From the NCBI GenBank assembly GCA_029237915.1, contig JAQWHD010000044.1, positions 25,369 through 89,368 on the forward strand: a stretch of DNA of 64,000 nucleotides, in the 5' to 3' direction. Shown piece by piece: positions 56,538-64,000 of this stretch; position 1 is the first letter of the stretch, and the number at the start of each line of letters is the position of its first letter. Both the position numbers and the translations under genes were made by a program. Below the pieces are notes generated by a model. It was not told the origin of the DNA. It searched no databases and was given only the letters and a program-made list of their open reading frames with translations. The DNA comes from Thalassotalea sp. (GTDB lineage Bacteria; Pseudomonadota; Gammaproteobacteria; Enterobacterales; Alteromonadaceae).

Positions 56538-56613
56538 ACTAGTAGTTATCAAACTAAATATTTGACATATTATGTCGCTATGCTAAATTAACTACTAGTT
56601 GACATAATATGTC
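56538..56613. promoter_or_regulatory. Paired GACATATTATGTC palindromes inside a larger inverted repeat, upstream of yjfI
   Basis: Palindromes at 56564-56576 and 56601-56613 are 37 bp apart centre to centre (about 3.5 helical turns). An 11-bp inverted repeat ACTAGTAGTTA (56538-56548) / TAACTACTAGT (56589-56599) brackets the first. The cluster ends 49 bp before the yjfI start and probably controls the yjfIJK unit. Confidence 0.65.
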
Positions 56614-56661
56614 TGAATTTATAAGCCCATACATATTATTTTAATAAACATAAGGAAGACA

Positions 56662-57075
56662 ATGAATATCCATAAAATCGCCGACCATTTAAACGAACTC
56701 GCTGATGCATCAGAAACAGGTTTGATTTTTGATTGCCAACCAATTTCAGGCGAAGTTGATGTTTTGCAGATAACTATCGCGAATAGAGAAGAGTTACCTA
56801 TTTTTGTTTCAGTTACTGACGATCAAATATTATGCATTACCTATCTTTGGGGTGAGCAAGAAGTTAAAGCCGACAAACGCGTAGCTATGCTTGAAGCCAT
56901 GTTAGAAATGAGCATACCTATGCCACTTTCTTCATTTTCGAAAATTGGTGATAAATATGTGATTTTCGGGGCACTTGCTATTAGTTCATCTTTTGCCGAT
57001 ATAGAGCACGAATTAGCCGTTTTAAGTAACAATGCCATTGAAGTCATCGATGATATGGATGAGTTTTTAATTTAA
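56662..57075 (+). CDS. yjfI: YjfI family protein (DUF2170)
   Basis: This 137-residue soluble acidic protein of the DUF2170 family opens MNIHKIADHLNELADASETGL and contains AMLEMSIPMPLSSFSKIGDKYVIFG. It is always found beside the PspA-like YjfJ in related genomes and E. coli has the order yjfI-yjfJ-yjfK. Biochemical role unknown. AAGGAAG ribosome site. Confidence 0.85.
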   Translation: MNIHKIADHLNELADASETGLIFDCQPISGEVDVLQITIANREELPIFVSVTDDQILCITYLWGEQEVKADKRVAMLEAMLEMSIPMPLSSFSKIGDKYVIFGALAISSSFADIEHELAVLSNNAIEVIDDMDEFLI

Positions 57076-57123
57076 ATCTAAATTGTAAGTAACTAACTTA
57101 GTTAACAATTTAATGGAGTAATT

Positions 57124-57813
57124 ATGAGTATTTTTAAAAAAATCATGACCGCAATTAGAGGCGGAGCAACTGAAATGGGCGAAGGTATTGTTGATGCCAA
57201 TTCGACCAGAATTTTTGAGCAAGAAATACGTGATGCAGAACACCACCTTACCAAGGCAAAGCGAGATTTAACTTCGGTTATGGCTCAGCAAATGTCAGCT
57301 AATCGAGACGTAGATAGATTAAAGCGCGATATTGCTGAACACGAAGGTTACGTAACTCAAGCATTAGCAAAAAACAATGAAGCACTTGCCCTGCAAGTTG
57401 CTGAAAAAATTGCTAATTTAGAGAGCGAGCTAGCAACTCAGCAGCAGGCACTAGATAGTTTCAGTGCAAATGCCGATAGACTAAAAGAGCTAGTCAAAAA
57501 AGGTGAACGACAAGTAGCTGAATTTAAACGTCAGTTATCTATGGTTAAGACCACTGACAGTGTACAAAAAGCGACATCGGCTATAACTGATAATTTTTCG
57601 TCGAGTAGTTCAAAGCTACTTAGTGCAAAAGACTCTCTTGAGCGCATTAAAGCTAAGCAACAAAAATTTGATGACCAGCTTAAGGCTGCCGAAGTACTTG
57701 AATCTGAAAATTCAGACAATTCATTAGACGCCCAGCTAAAAGCGGCAGGAATTGGTCAACAAGATAATAGTGCTAATTCAGTTTTAGAGCGTATTAAAGC
57801 CAAACAAGGCTAA
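57124..57813 (+). CDS. yjfJ: PspA/IM30 family protein (YjfJ)
   Basis: This 229-residue protein is almost entirely coiled coil (about 25-150), preceded by an amphipathic start MSIFKKIMTAIRGGATEMG like the membrane-binding helix of PspA/Vipp1. The family (ESCRT-III relatives) coats and repairs inner membranes. The Gln/Ser-rich C-terminus has a repeated LERIKAKQ (about 180 and 222). It is 48 bp after yjfI and is the core of this module. Confidence 0.9.
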   Translation: MSIFKKIMTAIRGGATEMGEGIVDANSTRIFEQEIRDAEHHLTKAKRDLTSVMAQQMSANRDVDRLKRDIAEHEGYVTQALAKNNEALALQVAEKIANLESELATQQQALDSFSANADRLKELVKKGERQVAEFKRQLSMVKTTDSVQKATSAITDNFSSSSSKLLSAKDSLERIKAKQQKFDDQLKAAEVLESENSDNSLDAQLKAAGIGQQDNSANSVLERIKAKQG

Positions 57814-57889
57814 TGTTAAATAAGGCACCATTATTGGTGCCTTATTATTGAACTGTATTGAGCACCGATGCTGTACATAAAGAGTATTA

Positions 57890-58519
57890 ATGAATTTCTT
57901 AAAAAAATTATTTAATAGAGACCAAGCAAAGCCAAGGGAATTAACAAAAGTATCGCAACTCATCTGTCATGATATTGTTGTTTTTAGCGATAGCTTTGCC
58001 CTGCCCGCAAATTTACGAGAGCAACAATTCCAAATATCGCACATAAATACTCACGAGTTTGAGGCTAAATCGCTCATTGAATGGCAACTTACTGGTTCAA
58101 ATAATGATCCAATCTATTTGTCCCTTGAGCAAGGTCAACAAGCTTACCTAAAACTCTCGATAAAAATTACCGATGAGTGTGTGGAGCAGCTTTTTGATCT
58201 TGATGAATTTTCTGAAATTTTTGCCGAGCCAGGCAACGCCTTAATCAATACAAACGCTGACACCGCAAACCATGATGGTTGGAGTTGTGAGCAGTATCAA
58301 CAACATGTCTATGCCAAAGTAGGTTATTTTCATCGTCGCGATAATCGCCAAGATAATGTTCAAGAAGATCAAGGTGAAGCGTTCGAATTATATAGTTTAC
58401 GCGGTAATGACGAACAGTTTTCTATTGATATTCAGGTATGGGAAGATGGCGAAACCGACGTATTCTTAAACCTATATAGGCCAACTAGTGACATTAAAGA
58501 TTTATATCCTGGGAGCTAA
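57890..58519 (+). CDS. yjfK: DUF2491 family protein (YjfK)
   Basis: This 209-residue protein of the DUF2491/YjfK family starts MNFLKKLFNRDQAKPREL; its basic amphipathic start could touch the membrane. It is then beta-rich with IYLSLEQGQQAYLKLSIK and ETDVFLNLYRPTSDIKDLYPGS. It is third in the yjfI-yjfJ-yjfK series as in E. coli. Function unknown. Confidence 0.85.
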   Translation: MNFLKKLFNRDQAKPRELTKVSQLICHDIVVFSDSFALPANLREQQFQISHINTHEFEAKSLIEWQLTGSNNDPIYLSLEQGQQAYLKLSIKITDECVEQLFDLDEFSEIFAEPGNALINTNADTANHDGWSCEQYQQHVYAKVGYFHRRDNRQDNVQEDQGEAFELYSLRGNDEQFSIDIQVWEDGETDVFLNLYRPTSDIKDLYPGS

Positions 58520-58520
58520 A

Positions 58521-58844
58521 ATGACTAATCGTAAAGTGCCTGAGAAATGGCAGTCAAATGTTAATGCTATTAAAGCGGTACAAGTAGCTTTTGATATGGA
58601 TGAAAAAGTCCAGATGGAGATAAGAAAATCGGCAGTTGAAGCCAATTTAAGCCCTTCTGATAAAATCCGATTAATTTTAGGCTTACCCGTTAATAAAAAA
58701 CCTAAACGTCCGAGATTAACCGTATCTTTGAATGCTGAAGACTACCAATTACTCGCCCAAAAATATCAGCTAGAGCCTAGTCAACAACTTGAAATCAAAC
58801 GTAAACTTATGGAAGATTTAATCAGTTTTGTCAGTGAAAAATAG
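58521..58844 (+). CDS. Tandem ribbon-helix-helix-like protein
   Basis: This 107-residue protein begins at the ATG 1 bp after the yjfK stop (GGGAG upstream); the open frame starting inside yjfK is rejected. It appears to hold two similar units: VQVAFDMDEKVQMEIRKSA...LSPSDKIRLILGL (about 19-54) and PRLTVSLNAEDYQLLAQKYQ...LEIKRKLMEDLI (about 60-103). Each has a strand-helix-helix pattern as in RHH DNA-binding proteins. If so, it could be the regulator of the palindromes upstream. That is a hypothesis; the fold is judged by eye only. Confidence 0.6.
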   Translation: MTNRKVPEKWQSNVNAIKAVQVAFDMDEKVQMEIRKSAVEANLSPSDKIRLILGLPVNKKPKRPRLTVSLNAEDYQLLAQKYQLEPSQQLEIKRKLMEDLISFVSEK

Positions 58845-58962
58845 TATAGCTAATTAATATCCCACGTTTACAACTCGTTACCTTGCTATGAGCATAAATT
58901 TGTTACCATGCTTAGATGAAAAATGCCAAAGACACCAGTCGGTATAAGCATAAGGTCGAGTG

Positions 58963-59430
58963 ATGATATTAATTATACGTAAATTAAGAATTTATAAAGT
59001 TGATGAGTTTGGCGTCAGGAATTATCACAATACATTCTTAGTATTTTTAGCCCTGCTCCTCCTAATCACCAGCATGACCCTATTCTCTGTTGCGCTTTTG
59101 CATTTTGAAGCCACAAGCAACCACGCTAATATCAATAACTTTTCCGATGCCCTTTGGACCATGTTTATGACATCTAGTACCATAGGTTTTGGTGACCATT
59201 ACCCAGTGACTAACGGTGGTCGATTGGTGACTGGAATTATGTTCTTTGTTGGCTTTGGTTTAGTCGGCTTTATTGTGACTAAAATACTTGGTTCGGTTAT
59301 TGGCTTCACTAACACTAATGTGCGAAACCGGGAGCTAAGAAAGCAAAATGCGGAGATACTTGAACGTAATAAATTGCTAGAAAGAAAAGTAGATAGTTTA
59401 ATTTCTATTTTAGAAAAAGTGAAAAATTAA
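58963..59430 (+). CDS. Two-helix potassium channel protein
   Basis: This 155-residue protein has two membrane helices (about 22-43 and 87-110) around a pore loop with selectivity filter TIGFGDHYPVT, and a C-terminal coiled coil (about 118-153, RNRELRKQNAEILERNKLLERK). This is the minimal K+ channel (Ion_trans_2) design; no RCK domain is present. I chose the ATG at 58963 over GTG at 58960 on ribosome-site spacing. The gap of 118 bp from the previous gene leaves operon membership open, but it is on the same strand as the yjf genes. Confidence 0.88.
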   Translation: MILIIRKLRIYKVDEFGVRNYHNTFLVFLALLLLITSMTLFSVALLHFEATSNHANINNFSDALWTMFMTSSTIGFGDHYPVTNGGRLVTGIMFFVGFGLVGFIVTKILGSVIGFTNTNVRNRELRKQNAEILERNKLLERKVDSLISILEKVKN

Positions 59431-59513
59431 ACTCTACAACAAGTAAATTTTATAGCTTAATTTATCACCTTACCTACTTTGGAGGTAAAACTCCCTTAAA
59501 CCCTATTACCTTA

Positions 59514-61019
59514 TTACTTTAACCAATATGGCTGTAAGGTAAGAGCAGCAGACTTGCATTGCTCTAATGCAGCAACTAAGTGTTCAATCTTATTATCTAA
59601 CCAATCAATCAGCTTTTGTGGGACTTGTTGCTGAATATTTTGCAAGTGCTCTTTCAATAACAGCAATATTTTTAACTCTTCAATGCCGTGATGTAGATCG
59701 AGCCAAGGTCCTCTGTATTCGTTTCTACCAGTATGGTCATATAACCTTGCAAACCAACAACCGGTGAGCAGACTTCGAATTAATAACGAGTGTTTGCCAG
59801 CATAATCTTGTGCATTAAACTCCGCTTTACTAGTCAGTGATTGACGTAATTCTTCCAAACTTATCGTTAACCAACTTGGGGCTAAATCCGTCAATAAGGT
59901 TTGATGTGCCGAGTCATCAAAAGTAGATAACACTAGCTGCAACATAGATAACTGTATTAAATTAAAATCTTTTCGATGAAACAAGTGCACAGCATTGTCT
60001 AAATCTTGTTTACCATGCTTAGCACCTTTTAACTCAAGTAATAGACTTTCACTATTTTCAATTTTCTTTCGATATTTACCCGTTCGAGTAATTAACTCTT
60101 TCACTTGGATGGCAGTATCAACCCAAGATAATTCATTTAAAATTACTTTTATATTTTCTCTTAACGCACAGTTAAATTCTTCATCTAAATAATCTTTATA
60201 TAGCCATAAACCATGACGAGTAAGAGCAAGTGCATTACTAATGTCTTTTAAGGTATACAAATTTGGGGTGGTGATAAATAGCTCAACGAGGCGCTGTAAA
60301 TTACCCAAGCATTCTTCAAAACCCATTTTAAATGAGCTCATTAGCGCCATATCTGCTGATAATTTTAGCACGATATCGCTGGCGTCAATTGATTTAGGCT
60401 TTTTAGGAAAAACCAATCCGTAGCCGCGTGCAGCTTTACTCGCTAAACCAGGTCTTACAGATAATTTACTAAATAAGATTTTAGCCAAGCTAAATAAAGA
60501 ATCCGTTGTACCAGAGACAAGCTCCAATTCAATTTCATTAATAGTTTCACTTTCTGACTTAGTACAAACACTGCCAGAGTCATAGGCGAGTTCGACCACA
60601 CTACCATCGGCGCATGTCACTAACCAAGTAAAGCGCTTAAAGTTGGTTTCAAATAAACTAATCAGGTTTGTAGATAAGGCATTGATATTAAAATTATCAG
60701 GCCAAATGCTAGGATCAAATAAACTTAAATCAGGAGTATTTCCCTTAATAGCAGTGTTGTACTCAGGTCTTTGATGTAAGCCACCAATCACTTTGCCTGA
60801 AGTCTTCACGGTTTGCTCACTCGGCTTAATTGAACTATGGCGTATTCTAAAACCAATATCGGCTTTTCTCAGTAGCAGATCAGATGTATCAAAATAATTA
60901 TTACCAAGCTCTTGCTCTTGGCTTTGAAAAGGCAGGTTAGATTGGTTTAATAGGTTAGTAATAACTTCAGCAATATCGTCACCTAAAACTAAATACTTCA
61001 GTTCTATCTCAGTTTCCAT
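59514..61019 (-). CDS. ygiF: Inorganic triphosphatase YgiF (CYTH-CHAD)
   Basis: This 501-residue protein has an N-terminal CYTH tunnel domain (about 1-205) with the ExExK motif at residues 4-8 (EIELK) and a C-terminal CHAD domain (about 220-500). E. coli YgiF hydrolyses inorganic triphosphate with this CYTH domain. KTSGKVIGGLHQRPEYN and ELELVSG match YgiF. It lies beside ygiM as in E. coli, though glnE is now about 5 kb away because the yjf-like module is inserted. Confidence 0.92.
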   Translation of the reverse strand: METEIELKYLVLGDDIAEVITNLLNQSNLPFQSQEQELGNNYFDTSDLLLRKADIGFRIRHSSIKPSEQTVKTSGKVIGGLHQRPEYNTAIKGNTPDLSLFDPSIWPDNFNINALSTNLISLFETNFKRFTWLVTCADGSVVELAYDSGSVCTKSESETINEIELELVSGTTDSLFSLAKILFSKLSVRPGLASKAARGYGLVFPKKPKSIDASDIVLKLSADMALMSSFKMGFEECLGNLQRLVELFITTPNLYTLKDISNALALTRHGLWLYKDYLDEEFNCALRENIKVILNELSWVDTAIQVKELITRTGKYRKKIENSESLLLELKGAKHGKQDLDNAVHLFHRKDFNLIQLSMLQLVLSTFDDSAHQTLLTDLAPSWLTISLEELRQSLTSKAEFNAQDYAGKHSLLIRSLLTGCWFARLYDHTGRNEYRGPWLDLHHGIEELKILLLLKEHLQNIQQQVPQKLIDWLDNKIEHLVAALEQCKSAALTLQPYWLK

Positions 61020-61241
61020 TTAATTTTATTAGCTTACTTTTAATAGTGATTTCAGCTAACCACTTTACAAAAGCTAGGTATAGCTTTCAATCAATAAATA
61101 GTATTAAAGTTAGAAAGTTAACCAACGACTACAATTGAGGGATAAAAATAACAATATAAAACAGTCATTAACCTTGAAATCACCGCAACAAACACCTAAT
61201 ATCTTTGCTATGTATTAATAAAAAATAATTCTGCAATATTC

Positions 61242-61838
61242 ATGAAAAACTTACTTAAAATTTTCTGCATCGCCATTGTCTCGTTCACTTTTTCTGCAAA
61301 CGCTCAACAAGCATCAGAGAACAAAATAGGTTTTATTAGCGATGATCTATTCATCTATTTTCATGCTGGACCTGGCACTCAGTATCGCATCCTCGGTAGC
61401 ATAAATGCTGGAGAAGAAGTTCAAGTTATATCTGACGCAGAAGAAGGTTATATTCAAATACAAGATGCTAAAAACCGTAAAGGCTGGATTGACGCGGCTT
61501 TTTTATCTGATAAGCAAGGTTTGCGTGTTGTTTTGGCTGAGTTGAACGAAGAATTAGCAGATAAGAGTCGAAAAATATCTGAACTAACAGATAAGTTAAG
61601 TACAACCTCTTCAGCATTAATTAGTGCTAAAAAACAATTAACTAGCGAGCAAAAAGACAAGGCTGAAATTTCACAGAAGTTTGCTGAAGCGTCTTCGGTA
61701 TTGGATGAACAAGACTTTGAAATTAAAAAAACTTGGTTTATCTACGGCGCATCTGTTTTAGTTATTGGTTTATTACTTGGCTTAATTATCCCTAAACTAA
61801 TCCCTAAGAAAAGCTACTCATCTTCGTCTTGGGGATAA
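61242..61838 (+). CDS. ygiM: SH3-domain protein YgiM
   Basis: This 198-residue protein has a signal peptide (about 1-21), a bacterial SH3 domain (about 25-90; YFHAGPGTQYRILGSINAGEE, GWIDAAFL), a coiled coil (about 95-160) and a C-terminal membrane helix (about 167-187) with a basic tail. This layout is the TIGR04211/YgiM family. It is probably anchored in the inner membrane with the SH3 domain in the periplasm. Divergent from ygiF. Confidence 0.9.
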   Translation: MKNLLKIFCIAIVSFTFSANAQQASENKIGFISDDLFIYFHAGPGTQYRILGSINAGEEVQVISDAEEGYIQIQDAKNRKGWIDAAFLSDKQGLRVVLAELNEELADKSRKISELTDKLSTTSSALISAKKQLTSEQKDKAEISQKFAEASSVLDEQDFEIKKTWFIYGASVLVIGLLLGLIIPKLIPKKSYSSSSWG

Positions 61839-62099
61839 AATAATCCACCTATCACCATACTTGCCAAGCCTCTCAACTAATGAAGCTTGGCATAGACTAA
61901 AATTGTTTATTCAAAACATTATGATAAAAAGAAAAACCTAAAACTCAAGCAAACATACTAACCTGCAAATCAAAATAAGATAAACGTTCCCCCGTCTCCA
62001 TCAAAAAAGTGTTAATTAAAGGTGAAAAACACCTGTAACTCTTATGCAAAAGCTATCCAATGTTCTACAATAAGCTTAAACCAAATAGAACTTACTCTT

Positions 62100-63632
62100 A
62101 TGAAAAAAATAAAAATAAAATCGTTTTTTATCTCAACTTTGCTACTTATAAGTTGTTACTCAACTGCTGAGCCCTACATTTCCCCAGACAATCTTGCCTT
62201 AAGAGCTAATATTCAGCTGTTGACAGAGCAAGGTATTTTAAAAACAATGACGACTACCTACCCTATGATGTGGCCTGAAATTAACCGAGCCATGAATGAA
62301 GTAGATGAAGAGTCATTAGCTGGTAATAATTTAAGTGCCTACCTGTATATCAAGCAACAGTACAAAAATGCCAGTAAAAAAAGAGCGACATTAAGCATTA
62401 ATGGCGCCACAAAAGATAATCGTTTCCACTCTTTTGGTGATAGTTTTCGTAATAAGAATAATGCCCAATATTCAGTCAGTGGGGTATGGGATCATGTTGC
62501 GGTAAAATTTGCACCAGCAGTAACTACATCAACTTTTAATGGTGATGACCAATATAGCTTTGATGAAAGCTACTTAGCGTTTCGAGCAGGTAACTGGAAT
62601 TTGAGCATAGGGATGCAGGATAAGTGGTGGGGTGCTGGTTGGGATAGTAACTTGGGTTTAACCAATAATGCTCGTCCAATGCCTGCAATTACACTAAGCC
62701 GTACTGAAGCTATACCATTTCACCTGCCATTTACTGAATATCAATTGCCATGGACTGTCACTACCTTCATGGCACAAATGGAAGAAGAGAGGCATATACC
62801 CAATACTCTTTTATGGGGGTTTAGGGCAACAGTTATGCCATTCGACAATTTTGAATTTTCCGTCTCTCGATTAGCACAGTGGGCAGGTGATGGCCGCCCT
62901 AGTGATTTTGATACTTTTATTGATGTATTAATCGGCGATGATAACTGTGGTCAAGGTAACTTTGAGTGTGGTACTGAATCTAAAGCAGTGGAGCCGGGTA
63001 ATCAGCAAGCCGGTATCGATATGCGTTATTCATTCAATATCTCTGGCAAACCGGTCACCTTGTATGGTAACTATTACGGTGAAGACAGCGGTGATGCTCA
63101 AAACTTCTTTGTATCAAGAGCTATTTTACAATTTGGTGGTGATATGAGCTTTCATTGGTTTGACCAATACCAGAAGGTCTACTTTGAATATGCTGATACT
63201 TTTCAAACTTGTGCAAACACAAATAACTGGCAAGGGCCGGGACCAAGGCCTGGTGATTGTTTTTATGACCATTATATTTATGAATCGGGGATGCGCTATG
63301 AAGGCCGAAATATAAGTCATATATATGATAATGATACCACTTCACTTGTTGCAGGTCTTATATCTCAAGATTTTAATGACACCGTTTTAAGTGCTAAAGT
63401 TCGCTTTTTAGAGTTAAATAATGATAATAGTGATTTATTTCCAAACGATCCGAATAAAGGTAATTCAGTAAGTAAAATATCTGAAGACGTAATAATGCTG
63501 TCGGCAGATTACCAAACGCGCTTAGCTGAATTTACTTATAAAGTTGGCGGTAGTGTCAGCCAGTCCAGTTTCATCGATTTACCTTCTGAAACTGACTACA
63601 ACTTATTTTTTCAAATTAAAAGAGATCTCTAA
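62100..63632 (+). CDS. Capsule assembly Wzi-like outer-membrane protein
   Basis: I choose the ATG at 62100 because a signal peptide follows at once (MKKIKIKSFFISTLLLISC, ending STAEPY); the open frame runs 26 codons further to a GTG without such support. The 510-residue product has the Wzi pattern: an N-terminal helical region (LALRANIQLLTEQGIL, MMWPEINRAM) and a beta-barrel with MQDKWWGAGWDSNLGLTNNARPMPAI. Wzi binds capsule polymer at the outer surface. No capsule genes are in the window, so it may have a broader role. The 261-bp gap before it shows only a short hairpin (TGCCAAGC, 61862; partner 61885). Confidence 0.85.
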   Translation: MKKIKIKSFFISTLLLISCYSTAEPYISPDNLALRANIQLLTEQGILKTMTTTYPMMWPEINRAMNEVDEESLAGNNLSAYLYIKQQYKNASKKRATLSINGATKDNRFHSFGDSFRNKNNAQYSVSGVWDHVAVKFAPAVTTSTFNGDDQYSFDESYLAFRAGNWNLSIGMQDKWWGAGWDSNLGLTNNARPMPAITLSRTEAIPFHLPFTEYQLPWTVTTFMAQMEEERHIPNTLLWGFRATVMPFDNFEFSVSRLAQWAGDGRPSDFDTFIDVLIGDDNCGQGNFECGTESKAVEPGNQQAGIDMRYSFNISGKPVTLYGNYYGEDSGDAQNFFVSRAILQFGGDMSFHWFDQYQKVYFEYADTFQTCANTNNWQGPGPRPGDCFYDHYIYESGMRYEGRNISHIYDNDTTSLVAGLISQDFNDTVLSAKVRFLELNNDNSDLFPNDPNKGNSVSKISEDVIMLSADYQTRLAEFTYKVGGSVSQSSFIDLPSETDYNLFFQIKRDL

Positions 63633-63761
63633 ACACTTAATTTAAATGATAGCTTGATAGACGCTCGATTTCTTAAATTTTAGGTTGACAGCTAAGGGTA
63701 AAGAAATTAGTGTAGAGCAATAGCTTTAAAACACACATTACTAAATAAATATAAACTAAAT

Positions 63762-63839
63762 ATGAATAACTATTTAAAACAACGTATTTCACTAAACCTC
63801 CTGCTAGATTCATTCAGCGGGCGTTTTTCGATTGTTTAA
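63762..63839 (+). CDS. leuL: leu operon leader peptide
   Basis: A 25-codon frame reads MNNYLKQRISLNLLLDSFSG and five more residues. Four of five codons from 11 to 15 are Leu (CTA AAC CTC CTG CTA), the control codons of leucine attenuation. A terminator hairpin lies 20 bp past its stop and leuA starts 88 bp past it. No strong Shine-Dalgarno is seen. Confidence 0.8.
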   Translation: MNNYLKQRISLNLLLDSFSGRFSIV

Positions 63840-63859
63840 AATAACTTAACGATTTACAT

Positions 63860-63889
63860 AAACCCGCAACGATAATTGCGGGTTTTTTT
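63860..63889 (+). terminator. leu operon attenuator terminator
   Basis: Arms AAACCCGCAA and TTGCGGGTTT with a 6-nt loop run into a T tract, between leuL and leuA. With the Leu-rich leader this is a classical ribosome-mediated attenuator. TCAGCGGGCGTTTTTCG (from 63816) inside leuL can pair with part of the stem, as an antiterminator would. Confidence 0.85.
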
Positions 63890-63926
63890 ATTCTTGTAAT
63901 CGTTGCAAACAGACAAAGGCAAAGTC

Positions 63927-64000
63927 ATGGATAATACAGTTAAAATTTTTGATACCACATTACGAGATGGCGAGCAGGCATTATTGTCTAGCTTATCGGT
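63927..64000 (+). CDS. leuA: 2-isopropylmalate synthase (start only, cut by window edge)
   Basis: The first 24 residues (MDNTVKIFDTTLRDGEQALL and on) carry the DTTLRDGEQ motif of the HMGL-like TIM-barrel, which binds the divalent metal. LeuA condenses acetyl-CoA with 2-oxoisovalerate in the first step of leucine synthesis. The leader peptide and attenuator upstream confirm that this is the leu operon. The rest is outside the window. Confidence 0.93.
   Translation, partial: MDNTVKIFDTTLRDGEQALLSSLS

Noticed and set aside
62022..62099. N-terminal extension of the Wzi-like protein from a GTG start
   Set aside because: The extension hides the signal peptide that begins exactly at the ATG at 62100.
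1..64000. CRISPR array, prophage or complete insertion sequence
   Set aside because: No evenly spaced short repeats, no phage structural or integrase genes and no transposase frame were seen.

Overview
The window looks like a piece of an AT-rich chromosome from a marine gammaproteobacterium of the Alteromonadales, most like Colwelliaceae (Colwellia/Thalassotalea type). I base this on protein content and on gene order shared with E. coli and Shewanella: lptG-lptF/pepA-holC-valS, plsC-rraB, nudF-yqiB-cpdA-yqiA-parE/tolC, hldE/lpxL and glnE, ygiF/ygiM, and the start of the leu operon. The genus is an inference. No rRNA, complete insertion sequence or CRISPR array was found; one tRNA (Leu, anticodon CAA) is present.

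1-9607 is a proteobacterial dedicated sortase (Pds) locus: a class GN sortase cut by the left edge, its VIT/VWA target protein, the OmpA-like protein PdsO, and the two-component pair PdsR/PdsS. Between target and pdsO lies an accessory segment (about 2.7-5.6 kb) with a Phd/PIN toxin-antitoxin pair, a Fic protein and a small membrane protein, marked by three copies of a 65-140 bp repeat. A nearly identical 25-bp direct-repeat element sits upstream of the target and in the pdsO-pdsR intergenic region and is a good candidate for the PdsR box.

9791-13056 holds glycogen synthesis genes (stand-alone CBM48 protein, glgC, glgA). A GAF-domain gene with a MetJ-type operator follows, then a folX-folM-folE operon (tetrahydromonapterin) with a DUF5062 gene. 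16-20.6 kb holds a thioesterase, a DsrE protein, a DUF1326-DUF2182 pair and NhaD. 20.7-27.6 kb is a small carbohydrate region: GH10 xylanase, S1 sulfatase, an alpha/beta hydrolase and a sialate O-acetylesterase interrupted by one in-frame TAA, with an LRR-kinase fusion gene in between.

28-54.5 kb is mostly conserved housekeeping: LPS export, aminopeptidase, valyl-tRNA synthetase, topoisomerase IV (parC and parE), cAMP phosphodiesterase with no canonical start codon, TolC, heptose synthesis, lipid A acylation and GlnE. 54.6-59.4 kb is a membrane-stress-like module: lipoprotein, double DUF350 protein, YjfI, PspA-like YjfJ, YjfK, a tandem ribbon-helix-helix-like protein and a K+ channel. Copies of a GACATATTATGTC palindrome precede both of its transcription units. 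The window ends with ygiF/ygiM, a Wzi-like capsule protein, and a leu leader peptide with attenuator ahead of leuA.
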